A DNA stretch of 9,842 nt, from assembly GCF_040797585.1 (NCBI RefSeq), contig NZ_JBFNEO010000100.1, forward strand, positions 1 through 9,842, in the 5' to 3' direction. The position numbers and the translations under genes are program-made. Positions within the stretch are counted from its first letter, which is position 1. Each line of letters begins with the position of its first letter. Of the stretch, positions 1 through 6,075 are shown piece after piece. Below the pieces are notes generated by a model. It worked only from the letters and a program-made list of their open reading frames with translations. It had not been told where the DNA came from and ran no database searches. This DNA is from Clostridium_Z sp040797585 (GTDB lineage Bacteria; Bacillota; Clostridia; Clostridiales; Clostridiaceae).

Positions 1-137
1 GGAGTAGGCTTTGTTTCTTCTATATTTTTAGTTTTATCCTTAGTTTCCTTATCATATAGTCCAATATTAATATCTTTAAACCCTAGTTCTTCTAATCCCG
101 AGAATATACTATGTGTGTCATTGGGTTTTTTATCCAT
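1..137 (-). CDS. Partial hypothetical protein, N-terminus only (runs off the window start)
   Basis: A minus-strand reading frame opens with an ATG at 137-135, preceded at good spacing by a GAGGTGA ribosome binding site, and stays open to the window edge for 45 codons. The visible N-terminus begins MDKKPNDTHSIFSGLEELGF and then becomes a charged, low-complexity Lys/Glu/Asp/Thr stretch. There is no signal peptide or membrane segment, so the product is probably cytosolic. The 'IFSGLEELGF' opening followed by a charged linker reminds me of clostridial proteins in which a short leader precedes a zinc-ribbon (DUF2225-type) domain, but that domain would lie outside the window, so this is only a recollection. 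It is divergent from the alarmone synthetase gene, with about 125 bp between the starts. I am confident that it is coding and cannot assign a function. Confidence 0.7.
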   Translation of the reverse strand, partial: MDKKPNDTHSIFSGLEELGFKDINIGLYDKETKDKTKNIEETKPT

Positions 138-184
138 AAGTCACCTCGATTAATAGGCTTACATAAATTTATAATATATGGTTT

Positions 185-193
185 ATTATATCA
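185..193 (-). promoter_or_regulatory. Extended -10 promoter for the minus-strand partial gene
   Basis: On the minus strand, 193-185 reads TGATATAAT, a perfect extended -10 element (TGnTATAAT), about 50 bp upstream of the start at 137. I see no good -35 hexamer, which is usual for extended -10 promoters. It lies back to back with an identical element on the plus strand at 224-232. Confidence 0.45.
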
Positions 194-223
194 CAAAAAT
201 GGTTTTTGTTAGTATAATATATT

Positions 224-232
224 TGATATAAT
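224..232 (+). promoter_or_regulatory. Extended -10 promoter for the RelQ gene
   Basis: TGATATAAT at 224-232 is a perfect extended -10 element about 30 bp upstream of the ATG at 263. A weak TTGTTA at 206-211 would give a short 15-bp spacer, so the extended -10 probably carries the activity. A second TATAAT lies at 213-218. The short leader leaves room only for the ribosome binding site. Confidence 0.5.
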
Positions 233-262
233 GTATAGAGAAACAAGTAAAGGGTGAGGAAA

Positions 263-1054
263 ATGGCTATAAAAGAGTGGAAGACTTTCTTAACACCTTA
301 TGAACAAGCGGTGGAGGAATTAAAAGTAAAGTTTAGGGCTATAAGAAAAGAGTACAGAAGAAAAAATGAATATTCTCCTATAGAGTTTGTAACTGGAAGA
401 GTGAAGGAGATATCTAGTATCCTTGAGAAGGCAAATAAGTTTGGTATTCCTTTAGATAGATTACAATATGAAATAGAAGATGTGGCTGGTATTAGAATCA
501 TGTGCCAGTTTGTTGATGATATAGAAAAAGTAGTAGAACTTATAAGAAGTAGAAAAGATATGCAGGTTATGTATGAGAAAGACTATGTGACTAATGTAAA
601 GGAAAGTGGATACAGAAGCTATCATATCATAATAAAATATCCGGTGAATATGGCAGAAGGTCAAACAGTAATATTAGCAGAATTTCAAATTAGAACATTA
701 GCTATGAACTTTTGGGCAACCATAGAACATTCTTTGAATTATAAATATAAACAACATATACCAAAGGAACTTACAGTAAAGCTTAAAAGTGCTGCAGATG
801 CTGCTTATAAATTAGATGAGGAAATGAGAGAAATAAAAGAAGAGATTAAGGATGCACAAAAATTATTTGAGGTTAAGTCAGATATTATATCTAGTATAAT
901 AAATAGCATACTAACACTTATATCTCTTGGAAAAACTGCAGAGGCTTCAAGATATCAAAGTCAACTTAATAAGCTCATACAAGAAGGTGAAGTATGGGAG
1001 CTTAATAATCTTTTAATGGGAATAAAAAAAGAAGTAGAGAAATTTAGAGACTAG
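263..1054 (+). CDS. relQ: Small alarmone synthetase, RelQ/YjbM type GTP pyrophosphokinase
   Basis: Cytosolic (p)ppGpp synthetase that transfers pyrophosphate from ATP to GDP or GTP. The 263-residue protein is a stand-alone RelA/SpoT synthetase domain with no HD hydrolase or TGS/ACT region. Visible motifs: VTGRVK (43-48) with S51 and K56 for ATP binding, EDVAGIRIMCQF (72-83) with the likely Mg-binding D73, ESGYRSYH (114-121), and AEFQIRT (139-145) with the likely catalytic E140, then NFWATIEHSLNYKY. K21, R28, F42, T44 and N149 sit about where RelQ proteins bind allosteric pppGpp (recalled from family knowledge). A helical, charged tail from about 170 makes it longer than the roughly 211-residue B. 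subtilis RelQ. I chose the ATG at 263 because the in-frame GTG at 254 lies inside the AGGGTGAGG ribosome binding site. It appears monocistronic; I see no clear terminator directly after it. Confidence 0.93.
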   Translation: MAIKEWKTFLTPYEQAVEELKVKFRAIRKEYRRKNEYSPIEFVTGRVKEISSILEKANKFGIPLDRLQYEIEDVAGIRIMCQFVDDIEKVVELIRSRKDMQVMYEKDYVTNVKESGYRSYHIIIKYPVNMAEGQTVILAEFQIRTLAMNFWATIEHSLNYKYKQHIPKELTVKLKSAADAAYKLDEEMREIKEEIKDAQKLFEVKSDIISSIINSILTLISLGKTAEASRYQSQLNKLIQEGEVWELNNLLMGIKKEVEKFRD

Positions 1055-1375
1055 TATATTAGATAAAGCATATGATAATTGGAACTAAATCACTAGCTAT
1101 CATTACTTAAAGCCTATTCAAGGATTGAGTTTTGACATAGTTTATTATAATGTTCAACTGAAAAATTACTTTATACACTACTTAGAATCTATAATCTTTA
1201 AGGGATTAATGAAAGGATAAGTTAAGATCCAAACTTGAAGTTCTATAAGTATAGGGTTTTTGATTCAAAACTTATCTTATTCACTACTTAAACTCCAAGG
1301 TTTTAAAGGAGTTAAGTACATGTATAAGTTAAGATTCAAGCTAAAAACCCTATAAAATAAATTTGAAAATAAATA
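1055..1375. other. Gene-free interval between relQ and the lysine riboswitch promoter
   Basis: No reading frame of note on either strand and no T-tailed terminator hairpin after relQ. The second half is filled by the structured tandem repeat described separately (1171-1354). The first 100 bases hold nothing I can name. Confidence 0.6.
1171..1354. repeat. Two imperfect tandem copies of a hairpin-forming repeat (period about 106 bp)
   Basis: Copy A starts at 1171 and copy B at 1277. They agree closely at the start (TTATACACTACTTA versus TTATTCACTACTTA) and about 50 bp further on (GATAAGTTAAGATCCAA versus TATAAGTTAAGATTCAA), while the middle differs. In both copies the differing middle can fold: AATC/GATT with TTA/TAA in A (about 1182-1210), and TACTTAA-ACTCC/GGAGTTAAGTA in B (1285-1318). 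A perfect 12-bp inverted repeat, TATAGGGTTTTT (1250-1261) and AAAAACCCTATA (1343-1354), encloses copy B, with AACTTAT/ATAAGTT (1269-1275/1324-1330) nested inside. It lies immediately upstream of the riboswitch promoter. It could be a miniature mobile element, a relic, or a structured regulatory region; the identity is unknown to me. Confidence 0.55.
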
Positions 1376-1404
1376 TTGACAATTGCAAGAATTTATCCTA
1401 ATAT
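1376..1404 (+). promoter_or_regulatory. Sigma-A-type promoter of the lysine riboswitch transcript
   Basis: TTGACA at 1376-1381, a 17-bp spacer, and TAATAT at 1399-1404. The predicted transcription start (about 1411) lies roughly 30 nt before the aptamer P1 stem, which fits a riboswitch leader. Confidence 0.8.
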
Positions 1405-1437
1405 ATACACATAACAAAAATTTAATAATCTCTAAAT

Positions 1438-1612
1438 AGAGTAGATAGAGGCGCGATGCTTAAGAGTAACCTTATGGAGGAAAGCACTATGAAGTAAGGG
1501 GAAAGGAAGTATTGCCGAAGTGTATAACTGACGCTTTAAGGTTATATAGCTGGCCTTATATAGAATATATATAAGGTTGTCACAAATTCGTTTGTGGAGG
1601 ACTATCACGTGG
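1438..1612 (+). ncRNA. Lysine riboswitch (L-box) aptamer
   Basis: The conserved L-box landmarks occur in order: AGAGGCGCGATGC with a following AGAGTAAC (1447-1470), AAGGGGAAAGG (1496-1506), TTGCCGAAG (1512-1520), the short GCTGG (1550-1554), GTTGTCAC (1577-1583) and TGGAGGACTATC (1595-1606). P1 is closed by GATAG (1444-1448) with CTATC (1602-1606). Two side helices are clear: CCTTATAT/ATATAAGG (about 1554-1575) and CACAAA-ttcg-TTTGTG (1581-1596). Lysine binding in this class stabilises P1 and, in a terminator arrangement, switches transcription off. A terminator and a transporter gene follow directly, so this is an off-switch for lysine-related transport. Outer boundaries are approximate. Confidence 0.93.
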
Positions 1613-1633
1613 TTTTATTTATTATGCGTATAT

Positions 1634-1666
1634 AAGCCCCGAGTAGAGCTCCTTGGGGCTTTTTTG
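1634..1666 (+). terminator. Riboswitch-controlled intrinsic terminator (expression platform)
   Basis: AAGCCCCGAG (1634-1643) pairs with CTTGGGGCTT (1652-1661) using one G-U pair; a T-run follows (1660-1665). It lies between the aptamer and the transporter start codon, where a lysine riboswitch would attenuate transcription. The competing antiterminator helix is not resolved by eye. Confidence 0.85.
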
Positions 1667-1688
1667 CGTTGATTCACGTTTATAGTTT

Positions 1689-1715
1689 TCCTCCTACTTA
1701 AAATTCAAAGGAGGA
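1689..1715 (+). promoter_or_regulatory. Shine-Dalgarno-sequestering hairpin in front of the transporter start
   Basis: TCCTCCT (1689-1695) is a perfect 7-base complement of AGGAGGA (1709-1715), which is the Shine-Dalgarno of the gene starting at 1723; the loop is 13 nt. The whole ribosome binding site would be buried in the stem. It lies downstream of the terminator, so it can act only on read-through transcripts. It suggests a second, translational layer of control, or it may simply hold down basal translation. Confidence 0.55.
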
Positions 1716-1722
1716 TTTTTTT

Positions 1723-3486
1723 ATGAGAAAAAATTTTAACAGAATATTTTTAATGGTCTTATTTTTAACGGTTATTATTTCATATCCTGCACTTGGAGCA
1801 GAAGTAGACAAGGCATCTAGTAATGCAGCATCCTTAGGGTTTTTAACTGTGTTACCACCACTTATTGCTATAGCTTTTGCTTTTATAACAAAGAGTGTTG
1901 TAATTTCTTTATTCTTAGGGACAATTCTTGGATTATTCCTTATAAATATAATATCTCACAATGCTTTTATGGCTTTAGTATTATCATTCTTAGATTTCAG
2001 TGAAAAAATATTAACATCCCTAGCTGATCCTTGGAATGCTGGAATCATACTTCAAGTTTTAGCTATAGGGGGGATAATTTCTCTTGTTGGAAAAATGGGA
2101 GGAACTAAAGCGGTAGCAGAAGCTTTGGCTAAAAAGGCTAAAGGACCTGTAAGTGCCCAAATTATAACTTGGATTTTAGGACTCATTGTTTTCTTTGATG
2201 ATTATGCTAACTCATTAATAGTTGGGCCTATAATGAGACCTGTGACAGATAAAATGAAGGTTTCAAGGGAAAAGTTATCCTTTATAATAGATTCAACAGC
2301 AGCTCCAATTTCAGGTATAGCGGTAATATCTACATGGGTGGGATATGAGCTTACATTAATTAAAGATGCCTATTCATCAATTTCTAATGAGAGTGTGGAT
2401 GCTTTTGGAATATTTATAGAAACTATACCTTTTAGATTTTATAATATATTAATACTTGCATTTATAGTTTTTACTGTTATTTTCCTTAAAGAGTTTGGAC
2501 CTATGCATAAGGCTGAAAAAAGGGCAAGAACTACTGGAAAGGTAGTAAGAGATGGATCGAATCCTATGGGTTCAGATGAAATAGATGAGTTAGAACCTAA
2601 AGAAGGAGTGAAATTAAGCATATGGAATGCAATAATTCCTATAGGAGTTTTAATAATAGGAGCATTTTTAGGGTTCTACTATAATGGATATACTGCAATA
2701 TTTAATGGAGAAGATGAGGCTTTAAAAATTGCACTTACAAGTTCTCCATTGTCATTGAATTCAATACAAGCTACTTTTGGAAAATCCGATGCATCAATTG
2801 TTCTATTTCAAGCAGCTTTACTCTCCTCAGTTGTGGCTATGATTATGGGAGTAAGACAAAAGATATTTACAATAGATGAAGCTATAGAAACTTGGGTTGG
2901 AGGAATGAAGTCCCTTATAATGACAGGGGTTATACTTCTTCTTGCTTGGTCTTTAAGTGCAGTAATAAAGGATTTAGGAACAGCTAAATATTTAGTATCA
3001 ATATTATCTGATACCATACCTTATTATCTATTACCAGGAATAATATTTATATTAGCAGCTATAATATCCTTCGCTACTGGAACATCCTATGGAACTATGG
3101 GAATACTTATGCCTCTTGCAATACCATTAGCTCATGGCATACTTCCAGACCATAATTTTATAGTTATAGCAACTAGTTCAGTACTTACTGGTGCTATATT
3201 TGGGGATCACTGTTCACCAATATCAGATACTACTATTTTATCATCAATGGGGGCTTCTTGTGACTTTTTAGATCATGTTAAAACACAAATGCCATATGCA
3301 ATTGTGGTCGCTATATTCTCAGTTATAGCAGGATATATACCTGTATCCTTTGGGGTACCGGTATACATAGTTCTTCCTTTATCTATAATATTACTTGGGG
3401 CAGTAGTATATTTTGTAGGTAAGCCTGTGGATGAAAATAATTCAGAACATATATATGAAGCTGAGAAAGAATTAAATACTTATTAA
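1723..3486 (+). CDS. NhaC-family antiporter-like permease, predicted lysine transporter
   Basis: Polytopic inner-membrane transporter of 587 residues in the NhaC/ion transporter superfamily, with roughly 11-12 hydrophobic segments. Recognisable family motifs: FFDDYANSLIVGPIMRP (157-173), DSTAAPISGIA (190-200), ATGTSYGTMGILMP (451-464) and GDHCSPISDTT (494-504). A hydrophilic loop (about 256-298) separates two membrane blocks. Although annotated generically as Na+/H+ antiporters, NhaC-type genes behind lysine riboswitches have been predicted by comparative genomics to be lysine transporters (LysW); the complete L-box and terminator upstream support lysine as substrate here. The N-terminus (1-25) looks like a signal peptide with a hydrophobic core and a possible cleavage site after ALGA, which is unusual for a permease. 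The ATG at 1723 follows AAGGAGGA at good spacing. Monocistronic, with its own terminator. Substrate is inferred, family is firm. Confidence 0.88.
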   Translation: MRKNFNRIFLMVLFLTVIISYPALGAEVDKASSNAASLGFLTVLPPLIAIAFAFITKSVVISLFLGTILGLFLINIISHNAFMALVLSFLDFSEKILTSLADPWNAGIILQVLAIGGIISLVGKMGGTKAVAEALAKKAKGPVSAQIITWILGLIVFFDDYANSLIVGPIMRPVTDKMKVSREKLSFIIDSTAAPISGIAVISTWVGYELTLIKDAYSSISNESVDAFGIFIETIPFRFYNILILAFIVFTVIFLKEFGPMHKAEKRARTTGKVVRDGSNPMGSDEIDELEPKEGVKLSIWNAIIPIGVLIIGAFLGFYYNGYTAIFNGEDEALKIALTSSPLSLNSIQATFGKSDASIVLFQAALLSSVVAMIMGVRQKIFTIDEAIETWVGGMKSLIMTGVILLLAWSLSAVIKDLGTAKYLVSILSDTIPYYLLPGIIFILAAIISFATGTSYGTMGILMPLAIPLAHGILPDHNFIVIATSSVLTGAIFGDHCSPISDTTILSSMGASCDFLDHVKTQMPYAIVVAIFSVIAGYIPVSFGVPVYIVLPLSIILLGAVVYFVGKPVDENNSEHIYEAEKELNTY

Positions 3487-3489
3487 TAT

Positions 3490-3525
3490 AAAGGTCTACG
3501 TTAGAGTTTTAGCGTAGACCTTTTA
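3490..3525 (+). terminator. Intrinsic terminator of the transporter gene
   Basis: AAGGTCTACG (3491-3500) pairs perfectly with CGTAGACCTT (3513-3522), with a 12-nt loop and a T-tract at 3521-3524, just after the transporter stop codon. The flanking A-run could let it work on the other strand too. Confidence 0.9.
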
Positions 3526-3890
3526 TATTATATAAAAATTAATATTCTAGGAAGATATAAATTATAAATTAAACTTTCGTTACTCTCTCTGGTAACAGAA
3601 TTCTGAAAAAATATAATAAATCTTTACTTGTTTTAAAATTTATTTCAATCTATTCTTCATTTTCCAATTCAAACTTACAGTAGAATTTTTTATTTGTATT
3701 AGGAATTTTATCTCTAGAATCAGCAAAGCTATAATATTAACTTTTATCTTCAAAGTAAAATCTAAAAGGAATGAGATAATATTTAGAAAATGGTGATGCT
3801 ATAATTTTTTTATTATAGCAATTAAAAAATGCATATGGATATGATAAACTTAAAAGGAAAATAATATATTACATATTTTAGGAGGAAACT
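3526..3890. other. Gene-poor interval between transporter and hydrolase
   Basis: No intact gene on either strand. It contains a possible minus-strand gene remnant (3650-3860, separate entry) and an 8-bp perfect palindrome GCTATAAT/ATTATAGC (3798-3805/3812-3819) with a loop of six T. I could not identify a convincing promoter for the hydrolase, although one must lie here. The hydrolase ribosome binding site AGGAGG is at 3880-3885. Confidence 0.5.
3650..3860 (-). pseudogene. Possible minus-strand gene remnant with one internal stop
   Basis: Reading the minus strand toward a TAG at 3652-3650, about 68 consecutive codons carry only one stop, a TAA at 3739-3737. The piece before it ends ...SKYYLIPFRFYFEDKS and the piece after it reads YYSFADSRDKIPNTNKKFYC followed by KFELENEE and the stop. 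In DNA this AT-rich six or so stops would be expected by chance, so it may be the decayed C-terminus of a gene. There is no start codon with a ribosome binding site and no family I recognise. Chance in such biased DNA remains a real alternative. Confidence 0.22.
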
Positions 3891-4835
3891 ATGAAAAAAA
3901 TTATATCAATTATCTTAGTATTAATTATAGGTGTTTTAGGGGCAAAAACCTTAATTTCAGAGAGCAAAGGAGATAATAAAGGAGGAGAGACCGTAGAAAA
4001 CTATGTGGCATATGAGGGGGTTAACCTTTATACAAAGACATATAATTATTCAGATAAAACCAAGGAGGCAATAATATACTTACATGGGCTTGGAGGAAGT
4101 TCACAAAGTGGAGAGTTCCTTAATAATCCCTCTAATCCTTATATGACAATAACTATGGACATGCTAAATCATGGGAACAGTGGGAAAATAGATTCTATTA
4201 CCTGGGATAATCACTTAGACAGCATAAAAGCAGTTTTAGATTACTATAATGTAAAGAAAGCTTACATAGTAGGACATTCCTTTGGGGCAGATACGGCTAT
4301 GATGTTCCAAGAGAAATATCCTAAGATTTCTAAGAGAGTAATTCTACTAGATAGGGCTCACTATAACTTTAAGGATTTAGAGCAGTTTAATATGGATAGA
4401 AAATTATTTGAGATTTTAGAGTATAATCCTTTAACAGGGCTTACCTTTGATGATTTTTCTAAATTTATGGATTTATCCTATAACAATGATATTGAAGAAA
4501 CCTATGATACTAAAAATAAGACCTTATTTATAGGATCTGATCCAAAACATTATTTTGGAGATCCAGATGCAAAGGTACCTTCTTTATCTCAAGTAGTTTC
4601 TATGATTAAGAGTAATCCAGAAGCCCTTGGACTAACAAAAGAAGCAGTAAAAGATTTAAAGGATGTAAGTGAGGAGGATTTAAAAAAATACAGCGAGTTT
4701 ATCTTGAAAAAAATGGACAATCTATCAGCAGTAAATAAAAATATAAAAGTAATTAAAACACCATATAAGCATACTATGGTTATAGATCCTGAAGCTAAGG
4801 AGGAGGTATTAAAGTATATTATTGATTTTATTTAA
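3891..4835 (+). CDS. Alpha/beta hydrolase with N-terminal membrane anchor or signal peptide
   Basis: A 314-residue serine hydrolase, probably an esterase or lipase-like enzyme acting outside the membrane. Residues 3-22 form a hydrophobic signal or anchor after MKK, followed by a hydrophilic linker rich in Lys/Gly/Glu (23-36). The hydrolase fold shows the oxyanion segment YLHGLGGS (63-70), a D-x-x-x-H-G-x-S turn (D90-S97), the nucleophile elbow GHSFGAD (128-134, Ser130), a likely acid at D217 after strand 7 (LFIGSDPKH; D154 is an alternative), and a late catalytic His294 in TPYKHTM. A cap-like helical insertion spans about 160-205. The ATG at 3891 follows AGGAGG with a 5-base gap. It stands alone; the next genes have their own promoter. 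There is no lipobox cysteine, so lipoprotein anchoring is unlikely. The substrate cannot be told. Confidence 0.85.
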   Translation: MKKIISIILVLIIGVLGAKTLISESKGDNKGGETVENYVAYEGVNLYTKTYNYSDKTKEAIIYLHGLGGSSQSGEFLNNPSNPYMTITMDMLNHGNSGKIDSITWDNHLDSIKAVLDYYNVKKAYIVGHSFGADTAMMFQEKYPKISKRVILLDRAHYNFKDLEQFNMDRKLFEILEYNPLTGLTFDDFSKFMDLSYNNDIEETYDTKNKTLFIGSDPKHYFGDPDAKVPSLSQVVSMIKSNPEALGLTKEAVKDLKDVSEEDLKKYSEFILKKMDNLSAVNKNIKVIKTPYKHTMVIDPEAKEEVLKYIIDFI

Positions 4836-4839
4836 TCTT

Positions 4840-5005
4840 CAGATGGTGGAAAGAACACAATCTTAAGGAAGATTCATTTTATCTGAGGGCTAGGAGCTGT
4901 AACACCCCATCCTCTAAAAGGTAAGGGATAACAGTTGATACGCACCTAGATTAACTTATCTAACCTTTAAATGGTTTGAAAGAACACCATCTGAAAGTAA
5001 GATTC
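4840..5005 (+). repeat. Structured intergenic element, copy 1 (longer form)
   Basis: Starts five bases after the hydrolase stop codon. Its core (4880-5005) is almost the same as 9250-9363. Nested pairings: CTAGG (4890-4894) with CCTAG (4945-4949) encloses GCTGT (4896-4900) with ACAGT (4931-4935), which encloses CCC with GGG (about 4905-4927). The 3' part carries a second fold around ACCTTTAAATGG and CCATCTGAAAG (4963-4993). Only this copy has a 5' extension (4840-4885) closed by CAGAT/ATCTG with an inner AATCTT-AAGG-AAGATT hairpin; this extension resembles the element's own 3' part. Strand is assigned from the downstream terminator and is tentative. It may be a structured RNA or a non-autonomous mobile element; I do not recognise the family. 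Confidence 0.65.
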
Positions 5006-5132
5006 AGCCTATGAAAAATAAAAAGTAGAAATAACATAGTAAATTTAGGAATTAGAATAAACAATTTAAAAGTATATAAATTTCTTAATATATATGTAAA
5101 ATAGATTAATAATATAATGTAAAGAATCAGAT

Positions 5133-5170
5133 AAAGGGTTGGTATTTATTTACCATCTCTTTACTTTTTC
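5133..5170 (+). terminator. Intrinsic terminator after hydrolase and structured element
   Basis: AAAGGGTTGGTA (5133-5144) pairs with TACCATCTCTTT (5151-5162) over twelve positions with one G-U pair and one mismatch, loop TTTATT, then ACTTTTT. It would end a transcript that covers the hydrolase gene and the structured element. Confidence 0.75.
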
Positions 5171-5215
5171 CTAGGGATTTTTATAACGAAATCCATAGCA
5201 AATATTTAAATTGTA

Positions 5216-5224
5216 TGCTATAAT
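5216..5224 (+). promoter_or_regulatory. Extended -10 promoter of the repeat protein/MoxR/vWA operon
   Basis: TGCTATAAT at 5216-5224 is a perfect extended -10 element; no good -35 is visible. A second TATAAT lies at 5231-5236. It falls between the terminator at 5133-5170 and the ATG at 5277, giving a leader of about 45 nt. Confidence 0.5.
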
Positions 5225-5276
5225 TTATTGTATAATCAATATCAATTAATAATATTTATTAATTAGAGGTGTAATT

Positions 5277-6059
5277 ATGGAGAAAGAACAACTATACTTA
5301 AGGATGATTGAGGATAATCCTTTTTATATAAAAAATTTAGAAAATCCTTCAGATGAACTTAAATATGCAGCAGTAAAAAAGAACGGAGCATCAATTCAAT
5401 ACATAAATAATCCAACCTATGATATTCAAATGGAAGCAATAAAATCTAATGCTTTAGCTATTGAATATATAGAAAATCCTTCAGAAGAAGCTGCTATACT
5501 TTCAGTTACAGCTTCTTGGAATGCATTAAAGTATATAAAAAATCCAAGTGATGAGGTTAAAGAGAAAGCTATTAATATGAAGGGATGGGCTATTCAATAT
5601 ATAGAAAATCCTTCAGAGAAAGAAATGATAATGGCAGTAAAAAAAGATTATGATTCTATAAAACACATAAAAAATCCTACTACTAAGGTACAAATAGAGG
5701 CTATAAAAAATTATTGGGGAGCTATAAAGTTTATAAATAATCCTTCCTTTGAAGCTCAAGTAGAAGCAATTAGAGAAAATGAAGAGGCTATAACTTATGT
5801 AGAGGTAAGTGGAGAAGAGAATATAAAAGCCTTCCTAAAAGCAAATATAAATATAGTTAAATACATTCATGAAGATGTAGAACCTATATGGCTGGATGAA
5901 GTTTTAATGTATGTACTTGGACGTGAAGATGTAAATAAGAAATATATTATAGATTTTCTAAACTTAGAAATTTTAGATATGGATAAGTTAGATTTTATAT
6001 ATAAGTATGGAAGTAAAAATGCTAAAAAGATTGTGGTAGATTATAAGTTATCTATGTAG
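5277..6059 (+). CDS. Alpha-solenoid protein of exact 22-residue repeats (DUF4116-like)
   Basis: A 260-residue soluble protein of at least seven tandem repeats with an exact 22-residue period: the asparagine of the invariant Asn-Pro pair is at 23, 45, 67, 89, 111, 133 and 155. Each unit reads roughly N-P-S/T-x-E-x-x-x-x-A-I-K-x-N-x-x-A-I-x-Y-I-x. An Asn-Pro at 14-15 marks an imperfect leading unit and 177-198 a decayed trailing unit. A non-repeat helical region (about 200-260) closes the protein. There is no signal peptide, membrane segment or catalytic motif. Such helical repeats resemble DUF4116 and related solenoids that serve as binding scaffolds. It is first in an operon and only 16 bp before the AAA+ gene, so it may be an adaptor, target-binding or regulatory subunit of the MoxR/vWA pair; that role is inferred. 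The ATG follows AGAGGTG (5265-5271). Confidence 0.82.
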   Translation: MEKEQLYLRMIEDNPFYIKNLENPSDELKYAAVKKNGASIQYINNPTYDIQMEAIKSNALAIEYIENPSEEAAILSVTASWNALKYIKNPSDEVKEKAINMKGWAIQYIENPSEKEMIMAVKKDYDSIKHIKNPTTKVQIEAIKNYWGAIKFINNPSFEAQVEAIRENEEAITYVEVSGEENIKAFLKANINIVKYIHEDVEPIWLDEVLMYVLGREDVNKKYIIDFLNLEILDMDKLDFIYKYGSKNAKKIVVDYKLSM

Positions 6060-6075
6060 AAAGGAAGTTTTTAAG

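Noticed and set aside
254..262. GTG at 254 as the start of the alarmone synthetase
   Set aside because: The GTG lies inside the AGGGTGAGG ribosome binding site of the ATG at 263, and no other ribosome binding site precedes it at a proper distance.
298..664. Minus-strand open frames opposite the alarmone synthetase, and similar ones opposite the transporter
   Set aside because: They lie antisense to clear coding sequence, lack ribosome binding sites and resemble no protein family.
1132..1151. TTGACA (1132-1137) and TATAAT (1146-1151) as a promoter
   Set aside because: Only 8 bases separate the hexamers; a working sigma-A promoter needs about 17, and no gene follows directly.
3798..3819. GCTATAAT/ATTATAGC palindrome as a terminator
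   Set aside because: The T-run is in the loop, not after the stem, and the stem is AT-rich and weak.
4840..5005. Group I intron/IStron or insertion sequence as identity of the structured element
   Set aside because: It is too short, no transposase or intron core motifs are visible, and no target duplication could be recognised; left as unclassified.
5340..5760. 66-bp periodic DNA as a CRISPR array or non-coding satellite
   Set aside because: The periodicity is in frame, conserved at the protein level (Asn-Pro every 22 residues) and varies at synonymous positions, so it is a coding repeat.
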